Positions 58,565-64,000 of a DNA stretch of 64,000 bases are shown piece by piece; the first letter of the stretch is position 1, and every line of letters starts with the position of its first letter. The notes beneath the pieces are model-generated. The model did no database searches. It worked only from the letters and a program-made list of their open reading frames with translations, and was not told the origin of the DNA. The stretch comes from Rahnella bruchi (GTDB lineage Bacteria; Pseudomonadota; Gammaproteobacteria; Enterobacterales; Enterobacteriaceae). The position numbers and the translations under genes are program-made. The stretch covers positions 124,001 to 188,000 of the forward strand of contig NZ_QZWI01000002.1 of NCBI RefSeq assembly GCF_003614975.1, in the 5' to 3' direction.

Positions 58565-59490
58565 CTTCTGCTGTTTTTTGCGCCGATATCGGCGGTTCAT
58601 TTATTAAGTTTGGTGTTTCGCGCCATCCGGGCGAAATGGAAGAATGCGGCAAAGTCCCGACGCCGGTTTCTTCATGGGACGATTTTGTACAGGCGATGCA
58701 AAATCTGATCGACAAATTTGGCGCGGACTTGCCTGCCGGTACACCGCTGGCGATTTCCACTGCCGGACTGGTTTCGCCACAAACCGGAGAAATGCTGGCG
58801 ACCAATATTCCTGCCTTTACTGGCCATTCGCTGGCACGAGATCTCAGCGTTGCGCTTGCACGGCCGGTGACGGCGGCAAATGACGCTGACTGTTTTGCCC
58901 TCGCCGAAGCCCATGCCGGTAACGCGCAACATCAGCCGGTGGTGGTCGCCATTATTCTCGGCACCGGCGTCGGTGGCGGACTGGTGATCAACGGTCAACT
59001 GGTGCGCGGCCACGGCGGTGTCACCGGCGAATGGGGACATGGCGCCATCACCCGCACGGAGCTGATAATTAATGGCGAAAATTACTCCGTTCCGCGGCTT
59101 AAATGCGGTTGTGGTCAGACGGGTTGCCTGGACATGCTCGGCGGCGCACGCGGGATGGAGCGTTTGCATCAGCACTTCCACCATCAGGAATGCACCAGTC
59201 TGGAGATTGTGACCGGCTGGCTGAATGGCGATGCTGACGCGTCTCTCACCGTTAATGCCTGGCTGGAACTGGTCGCTGAACCGCTGGCACTCCTGGTTAA
59301 TATTCTGGGGCCATCACGAATTGTCGCCGGTGGCGGACTGGCTTCTGCCAGAGAACTGATCGCCGCGCTGGATGAAAAAGTGCGCGGCGGGGTTCTACAC
59401 ACTTATGAACAAACGCTGCTGGTGCCGGGGAAATTCCTGACCGACGGCGGTCTGGTCGGCGCATCGGTGATGGGAAGACTGGAACGTTAA
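58561..59490 (+). CDS. ROK-family sugar kinase
   Basis: The 309-residue protein has intact ROK kinase motifs: the phosphate loop D9-IGG, the catalytic Asp in NDAD (107-110), GTGVGGGL (134-141), EWGH (157-160), and the zinc motif CGCGQTGCLD (C182, C184, C189). ROK kinases phosphorylate glucose, allose, N-acetylglucosamine or N-acetylmannosamine; which one cannot be told here. Overlap with the permease gene means its substrate is probably imported by, or released from cargo of, this transporter. Confidence 0.87.
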   Translation: MTSAVFCADIGGSFIKFGVSRHPGEMEECGKVPTPVSSWDDFVQAMQNLIDKFGADLPAGTPLAISTAGLVSPQTGEMLATNIPAFTGHSLARDLSVALARPVTAANDADCFALAEAHAGNAQHQPVVVAIILGTGVGGGLVINGQLVRGHGGVTGEWGHGAITRTELIINGENYSVPRLKCGCGQTGCLDMLGGARGMERLHQHFHHQECTSLEIVTGWLNGDADASLTVNAWLELVAEPLALLVNILGPSRIVAGGGLASARELIAALDEKVRGGVLHTYEQTLLVPGKFLTDGGLVGASVMGRLER

Positions 59491-59493
59491 TAT

Positions 59494-59522
59494 GTTGCCC
59501 ATTCCTTCGGGATAAGGGCAAC
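59494..59522. other. Stem-loop between the kinase gene and nac
   Basis: GTTGCCC (59494-59500) pairs with GGGCAAC (59516-59522), with an inner stem capped by TTCG. No T run follows on either side; it may be a transcript-end hairpin for the convergent genes. Confidence 0.6.
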
Positions 59523-59530
59523 GTCAGATT

Positions 59531-60457
59531 TCAGCTCGCAACCAGCATCGGCTCAAGCACAGGTGCTGTTTGCTCAAAGACCAGCGACAACAGAATTTTC
59601 TTCACCGCCATTGCCTCCTGCGATAACGCCAGCGTTTCAGAAACACAAAGTGAAAGCGGAACCTGAATCGCCGGACTGCTGATACATGACATCCAGGCTT
59701 TCGCCGGGCCGGTCATGGCGCGGGCAGCAGATTCCGGCAGAATGGTGACACCCAAACCGCTGGCAACGGCCGAAGTCAGTGTGGCGGAAGATTCAATTTC
59801 CCCGATGATATTTGCGCTCAGGCGTCGCAGAGCCAAGGCGTCATCCACCAGCCGGCGTGTCACGTTATGCGAGCGCGGCATGAACAAATTCATTCTCGCC
59901 ACATCGCTCAGCTCAACATATTTTCCCGGATTCAGCACAGAGTGCGCCCCGACGAGATACAAATCCTCTTTCATCAGCGGCTGACTGCTGAGTCCGGCGG
60001 TCATATTGGTACCGTAAAATACTGCCATATCCATGCGTCCGTTGAGTACCAGATCACCCAGCGCCGTGCCAAAATTTTCATTCAGATACAACAAGATACC
60101 GGGATGTTGTTTGCGAACCGCTTGTAACAACGGCACCGCCAGCTGAGAAGCCGCTGTGCCCGGCGCAAGGCCTACGGAAACCTGCCCGTTCAACGACTGA
60201 CCAGCATTGTTAACTGCACTGTGGATCTGGTCGCACTGGCGCAAAATCGCCTGCGCGTGTGAATACAAAATGTTACCGGCTTCGGTGGGAGTGACGCCGC
60301 GCTTGGTGCGAATCAGCAATTGTTGCTGCAATTCTCCTTCCAGTGTCGCCAGTTGCTGGCTCAGTGCCGGTTGGGCGATGTGCAGAACATCAGCGGCCTG
60401 CGTCAGGCTGCCAATATCGACGATTTTCACAAAGTACTTCAGACGTCTGAGATTCAT
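59531..60457 (-). CDS. nac: LysR-type nitrogen assimilation regulator Nac
   Basis: The 308-residue protein is strongly alike to Klebsiella Nac, especially the N-terminal winged helix-turn-helix (MNLRRLKYFVKIVDIGSLTQAADVLHIAQPALSQQ) and VSVGLAPGTAASQL. Nac couples nitrogen limitation to sigma-70 promoters, activating genes for poor nitrogen sources and repressing others. The start at 60457 follows GGAG at 6 bp; an upstream in-frame ATG at 60469 is less likely. A sigma-54 promoter match and an NtrC-like site upstream support the identity. Confidence 0.9.
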   Translation of the reverse strand: MNLRRLKYFVKIVDIGSLTQAADVLHIAQPALSQQLATLEGELQQQLLIRTKRGVTPTEAGNILYSHAQAILRQCDQIHSAVNNAGQSLNGQVSVGLAPGTAASQLAVPLLQAVRKQHPGILLYLNENFGTALGDLVLNGRMDMAVFYGTNMTAGLSSQPLMKEDLYLVGAHSVLNPGKYVELSDVARMNLFMPRSHNVTRRLVDDALALRRLSANIIGEIESSATLTSAVASGLGVTILPESAARAMTGPAKAWMSCISSPAIQVPLSLCVSETLALSQEAMAVKKILLSLVFEQTAPVLEPMLVAS

Positions 60458-60548
60458 CTCTGTCTCCATCTTGCGCGAAAAGGGATAACCCTGGATCGTT
60501 GTTATGAATGTAAGTTATCTACGCAAATTATTAGCGTGACTGATAAAA

Positions 60549-60563
60549 GCAAGATTTACGCCA
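60549..60563 (-). promoter_or_regulatory. Sigma-54 promoter of nac
   Basis: On the minus strand TGGCGTAAATCTTGC keeps the invariant GG and GC of the -24/-12 promoter with the correct 10-bp spacing (consensus TGGCACnnnnnTTGC). Transcription would begin near 60537, about 80 bp before the nac start codon. Confidence 0.7.
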
Positions 60564-60702
60564 ATCTCCGGCATACCGGTTAAAAACCCCTGAGCCAGCC
60601 GCTAATGCCGCAAAATATAAGAGAAAACTATTACGCCGATGTATGGAAAATCGATGAGGGATAAAAATTACGAAGGGAATTAAATGCGCTGCCAAAGAGG
60701 GA

Positions 60703-60719
60703 TGCACCAATATCATGCA
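60703..60719. promoter_or_regulatory. NtrC-like enhancer site upstream of nac
   Basis: TGCACCAATATCATGCA is 17 bp long like the NtrC sites of glnA and has TGCAC and TGCA at its ends. It lies about 150 bp upstream of the sigma-54 promoter, a usual enhancer distance. Confidence 0.55.
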
Positions 60720-60792
60720 TTCTTATAGGTCACACTTATAAATTAGCAGGGTTAATAACAGATGCGGCACAGCCCCGACCGCGATCTTAGAA

Positions 60793-60960
60793 TCAGACGG
60801 ATGGGATCATGCCACCATCCACGCGCATGCGGCATCAAGCTGTCCCAGACGTTGAGTAGAAATACGCCCCGGCACCCTCACGTTAACCGTAATGCCTTCG
60901 CCCACCATCGCACGGCCTAAGCCGCCGCCTGCGCCATTGACCCGCGCCACAGGGTCCTTA
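60793..60960 (-). pseudogene. Remnant of a short-chain dehydrogenase gene
   Basis: Reading the minus strand from 60960, one frame gives GAGGGLGRAM followed directly by GITVNVRVPGRISTQRLGQLD, a typical SDR C-terminal segment. After a frameshift, another frame gives RVDGGMIPSV then a stop at 60793, the usual SDR end. The central parts, including the catalytic Tyr-Lys region, are missing, so this is a deletion remnant. The family call rests on these motifs only. Confidence 0.6.
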
Positions 60961-61026
60961 TACCAAAATCTATCACTTTTCCTCTGGTTAATGGTTAACG
61001 TAAATAATCAATTCCTTCTCAACAGG

Positions 61027-61926
61027 TTACCCAGCCTGACTGACTTTATTGAGCACCATCTGATAAGCCGATTGCAGGTGGCTGCGCATCATATCCGCCG
61101 CCGCCTCCATTCGTCCTTCCATCACGGCATCAATGATCGCGACATGTTCCTCGCACCATTCGCGCACGCGTTGTTTATTGGTGTAACTGCCAAATTCAAG
61201 CAAGCGACGCAGCCGGTTTTGCTGCTGAATCGCCTGTAAAACGAAAATGTTGCCGCTAAATTCCGCCAGCATTTCGTGGAAAGTGGCATCAGTTTCGAAA
61301 ATCTGACGGCCATCCACAGCCAGAATATCCGGATGCGTAATCAGATAAATATGCTGCATCCGCAGACGGCGCAGCGCGCTTTTATCCGCGTGAAAACCGG
61401 CCGCCAGAATCGCGCCCGGCTCAATCATCAGACGGAATCCGTAACCGTTACTCAGCGCCACATCGGTATTGAGCGTCGGTAAAAATGACCAGCCGTGCCC
61501 CTTGTTGCGGGCAATTAGCCCGTCTTCCGCCAGACGCAACAACGTTCGCGCCAGCACACCGCGGTCAGCGTCATAGCGCTGGGCGATTTCAGTCTGCGTC
61601 AGGGAATCCGGTAATTTGCCGCCGATGCGGTCTTTCACCAGCTGTTCGTATAAATCCTGATCGTTGCTGGCGGGGATATCAATGCTGATGCGCTGGAGTT
61701 CGTCGAAGGCTTTAAGCAGGAAAAAACCCTGATTCCGTCTCGCCTCGATAATCCCTAATTCACACAGCAATTTCAGCGCCGTACGCACCGGCGTTCTTGA
61801 AACGCCGAGCATATCGGCTAATTGCTGCTCCCTGAGATGATGACCTGGCTCAAATTTTGCTTCACGTATCAGGTCAAGGATTTGGTTTGCCAGACGCCTT
61901 CCGCTGGCTGTCGTAGTTTGGGTCAT
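61027..61926 (-). CDS. GntR-family regulator with FCD domain
   Basis: A 299-residue regulator. A first winged helix-turn-helix spans about 12-72 (LREQQLADMLGVSRTPVRTAL), and a second similar segment about 89-150 (LTQTEIAQRYDADRGVLARTLLRLAEDGLI). A C-terminal FCD ligand-binding domain follows (about 165-290; LMIEPGAILAAGF, DATFHEML, EEHVAIIDAVMEGRMEAA) with His residues that bind a metal in the family. FCD ligands are usually carboxylic acids. It is divergent from an amino-acid ABC importer, which it may control. Confidence 0.87.
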   Translation of the reverse strand: MTQTTTASGRRLANQILDLIREAKFEPGHHLREQQLADMLGVSRTPVRTALKLLCELGIIEARRNQGFFLLKAFDELQRISIDIPASNDQDLYEQLVKDRIGGKLPDSLTQTEIAQRYDADRGVLARTLLRLAEDGLIARNKGHGWSFLPTLNTDVALSNGYGFRLMIEPGAILAAGFHADKSALRRLRMQHIYLITHPDILAVDGRQIFETDATFHEMLAEFSGNIFVLQAIQQQNRLRRLLEFGSYTNKQRVREWCEEHVAIIDAVMEGRMEAAADMMRSHLQSAYQMVLNKVSQAG

Positions 61927-61962
61927 GGAATAGCAACACCTGAAAGTATTTGTTGTTTAGGT

Positions 61963-62034
61963 TTGTACAATATCATAAGCCTTGAGGATGGTGAAGTCTG
62001 GTTGCAAAGCCCCCAAATCGTGCAATTAATGCAC
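61963..62034. promoter_or_regulatory. Palindromes between the GntR gene and the ABC operon
   Basis: TTGTACAA (61963-61970) and GTGCA-ATTAA-TGCAC (62020-62034) are perfect inverted repeats and candidate operators. A TTGACT (62047-62052), 17-bp spacer, TTAATG (62070-62075) promoter candidate follows. Confidence 0.45.
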
Positions 62035-62118
62035 CAAAAAAGAGCCTTGACTCATAAGTTTAATTGTATTTAATGAGACACAAAGAGCAATCCTGCTCAT
62101 GGGAAACAGGAGTCTGTC

Positions 62119-62937
62119 ATGTCAAAAAAAACTTTTTTGCGCCGATATGCCGCCGTCTCTCTGGCCGCTATTTGCCTGAGTGCCCCGCTGTTCAGCCAGG
62201 CCGCCGCGCCAGCTCTGGTCAGCAAAGGTCAGCTGACATACGGCACCGCCGCCACGTTCATGCCGTTCGAATTTACCAAAGACGGCAAACTGACCGGTTT
62301 CGATATCGACCTGATCACCGCCCTGTCTGAAAAACTGGCGCTGAAGCCTGAACCGATGTCGATGGAATTCAAAGGCCTGATCCCGGCACTACAGGGGAAA
62401 CGCCTCGATATCATCAATTCCGCGATGTACATCAATCCGACCCGTTCAGAACAGGTCGATTTCGTGCCTTACCTGAAAATCGGCAGCCGCGTAATTGTGG
62501 CAAAAGGAAATCCGGAAAAAATTACCGGCCGTGATTTGTCCCTCTGCGGCAAAAACATCGCCGTGACGCTGGGCGGTATCGAAGAAAGTCAGGCGCGTGC
62601 GGACAACCAAAAATGTCTGGATGCCAAAAAACCGGCGCTCACCGTGCTGACTTTCCCTGCTGCAACGGATTCCGCGGTCGCGGTGGCACAAAAACGTGCT
62701 GATGCTGAATTCCTGTCAACGCCTGGTGCAGTGGCGCTGCTGAGCGAAAAAGGCGACACCTTTGAAGCCGTCGGGGCTGAATTTGAAGCAGACACGCACA
62801 TCGGTTTTGCCGTGCGTAAAGGCGATACCGAAATGAAAGCACTGCTGGAAAAAGGCCTTCAGGACGTCGTGAAAGACGGTACTTATCAGAAAATCATCAG
62901 CAAATGGCAGTTCCCTGCTTCCGTCTCTGTATTTTGA
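62119..62937 (+). CDS. Periplasmic amino-acid-binding protein
   Basis: A 272-residue precursor with a signal peptide (MSKKTFLRRYAAVSLAAICL, likely cleavage after SQA near residue 29) and an SBP_bac_3 fold. Motifs include YGTAATFMPFEFTKDGKLTGFDIDLI, MEFKGLIPALQGKRLDIINSAM and THIGFAVRKGDTEMKALLEKGL. It resembles polar amino-acid and opine-type binding proteins. AGGAG precedes the ATG. First gene of a three-gene importer; the ligand is not evident. Confidence 0.9.
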   Translation: MSKKTFLRRYAAVSLAAICLSAPLFSQAAAPALVSKGQLTYGTAATFMPFEFTKDGKLTGFDIDLITALSEKLALKPEPMSMEFKGLIPALQGKRLDIINSAMYINPTRSEQVDFVPYLKIGSRVIVAKGNPEKITGRDLSLCGKNIAVTLGGIEESQARADNQKCLDAKKPALTVLTFPAATDSAVAVAQKRADAEFLSTPGAVALLSEKGDTFEAVGAEFEADTHIGFAVRKGDTEMKALLEKGLQDVVKDGTYQKIISKWQFPASVSVF

Positions 62938-62995
62938 ATCTGAGCCTGAATTTATGAAATGAAGTAACGCTTTGCCCTGACGTTGAGGAAAGTTC

Positions 62996-63709
62996 ATGTC
63001 GCTTGATCTTGTTTGGCAATACCTGTTCTCACCGGCGTTCTTTCAGGGCGCATTAATGACCTTGTTGTTAACGGTGTGCTCGCTGTTCTTCGGCATTATT
63101 GCAGGGCTGATCCTGGCCCTGCTCCAGGAGTCTCGCTTCCGGGCGGGCTCTGTTCTGGCCTTCTTTTACCTGTGGTTGTTTCGCGGCACGCCGGTGCTGT
63201 TCCAGATTATTTTCGTTTACAACGTCCTGCCGACTTTCGGCCTGAGATTCTCGGCGTTTACCTGCGCGGTGATGGCGTTGTCCTTAAATGAAGGCGCGTA
63301 TATGGCAGAGATTTTACGCTCCGGACTTCAGGCGGTGCGCAGCGGTCAGCGCACCGCTGGGATGGCGCTCGGCATGACCCAGAGCCAGATCATGCGCAAG
63401 ATTGTCTTACCACAGGCTGCCCGGATTGTACTGCCGCCAATGGGAAATCAGATGATCAGCATGCTCAAATCCAGCGCTCTGGTGTCGGTGATTGCGGTAC
63501 AGGAACTGCTGCTTATCGCCAACCAGACCGCCAGCGCCAGTTTCCGTTATTTCGAAGCACTGTGCGCCGCCGGGATTTACTACCTGGTGCTGACCTCGAT
63601 TTTTATGGTCGGGCAGGCGTGGCTGGAACGTTCGCTGGATCCGAAAAAACGCAAGAAACCCACGCTGTCTTTAACTGAACGCCTGCTGCGCAGCAGCACG
63701 CCAAACTGA
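62996..63709 (+). CDS. Polar amino-acid ABC transporter permease
   Basis: A 237-residue HisM/GlnP-type membrane subunit. It has FFQGALMTLLLTVCSLFFGIIAGLILALL, FRGTPVLFQIIFVYN and the EAA loop EILRSGLQAVRSGQRTAGMALGMTQSQIMRKIVLPQAARI. It has five or so helices and a basic C-terminal tail (DPKKRKKPTLSL). GAGGAA precedes the ATG. A single permease gene suggests a homodimeric channel. Confidence 0.92.
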   Translation: MSLDLVWQYLFSPAFFQGALMTLLLTVCSLFFGIIAGLILALLQESRFRAGSVLAFFYLWLFRGTPVLFQIIFVYNVLPTFGLRFSAFTCAVMALSLNEGAYMAEILRSGLQAVRSGQRTAGMALGMTQSQIMRKIVLPQAARIVLPPMGNQMISMLKSSALVSVIAVQELLLIANQTASASFRYFEALCAAGIYYLVLTSIFMVGQAWLERSLDPKKRKKPTLSLTERLLRSSTPN

Positions 63710-63719
63710 GGAGAAGCCT

Positions 63720-64000
63720 GTGAACAAATCCAAACCGGTTCTGGAGATCATCGGCGTCGATAAACATTTTGGCGCACAACACGTTCTTAAAAACTGCTCC
63801 CTGAATGTGGCTCAGGGCGAAACCGTGGTGCTGATCGGCCCGTCCGGTTCAGGCAAATCTACCCTGCTGCGCTGCATTAATTTGCTGGAACCGATCCAGG
63901 GCGGATCGATTTTCTTTCGCAATCAGGACATCACCCACGCCAGCATGGAGCCGCACAAACTGCGTCAGGATATCGGCATGGTGTTCCAGAACTACGAACT
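63720..64000 (+). CDS. Polar amino-acid ABC transporter ATP-binding protein, N-terminal part
   Basis: Starts at GTG 63720, just after GAGGAG and 10 bp past the permease stop, and runs off the right edge. The visible 93 residues begin MNKSKPVLEIIGVDKHFGAQ and contain Walker A GPSGSGKSTLLRCIN and the Q-loop (IGMVFQNYE). It is the GlnQ/HisP-type ATPase completing the importer. Confidence 0.92.
   Translation, partial: MNKSKPVLEIIGVDKHFGAQHVLKNCSLNVAQGETVVLIGPSGSGKSTLLRCINLLEPIQGGSIFFRNQDITHASMEPHKLRQDIGMVFQNYE

Noticed and set aside
60892-61239. 115-codon plus-strand open frame
   Set aside because: It is opposite the SDR remnant and the GntR gene and has no family features.

Overview
The window is chromosomal DNA of an enterobacterium. 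Gene order and protein similarity to Escherichia coli are very high across most of it. Non-E. coli traits point to a Yersiniaceae-type member such as Rahnella or a close relative: trpG and trpD are separate genes, galU is missing beside hns, and nac and an M81-peptidase transport locus are present. The genus is inference from remembered family traits, not a database match.

Left part (1-31090): the E. coli acnA-cysB-topA and trp-tonB-cls neighbourhoods. Order: pgpB (partial), ribA, acnA, cysB, topA, yciN, sohB, yciK, btuR, a cobC-like phosphatase, rluB, yciO, rnm. Then come the trp promoter/operator, attenuator and trpEGDCFBA, followed by a BON-domain lipoprotein, ompW, a YkgJ-type cysteine cluster protein, yciC, yciB, yciA, tonB and yciI. 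Two small zinc-finger proteins, yciY, clsA and yciU complete this part. It covers riboflavin and tryptophan synthesis, the TCA cycle, topology control, cobalamin adenosylation, rRNA modification, envelope functions and cardiolipin synthesis.

Middle part (31115-50291): oppABCDF peptide importer, ychE, adhE, tdk and hns. A ugd plus UDP-glucuronate 4-epimerase pair occupies the place E. coli gives to galU. Then rssB/rssA, ychJ, purU and a tRNA-Tyr gene whose 3' end is repeated 174 bp downstream.

Right part (50536-64000) is accessory. A divergent locus encodes a complete dipeptide-type ABC importer (fused double ATPase, binding protein, two permeases), an M81 (MlrC-like) metallopeptidase, a ROK repressor and a ROK sugar kinase. 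Palindromes lie in the divergent promoter region. The set looks like one uptake-and-processing pathway for a peptide- or sugar-conjugated substrate and is the best candidate here for an undescribed system. It is followed by nac, with a recognisable sigma-54 promoter and NtrC-like site, a decayed SDR gene, and a GntR regulator divergent from a polar amino-acid ABC importer that runs off the right edge.
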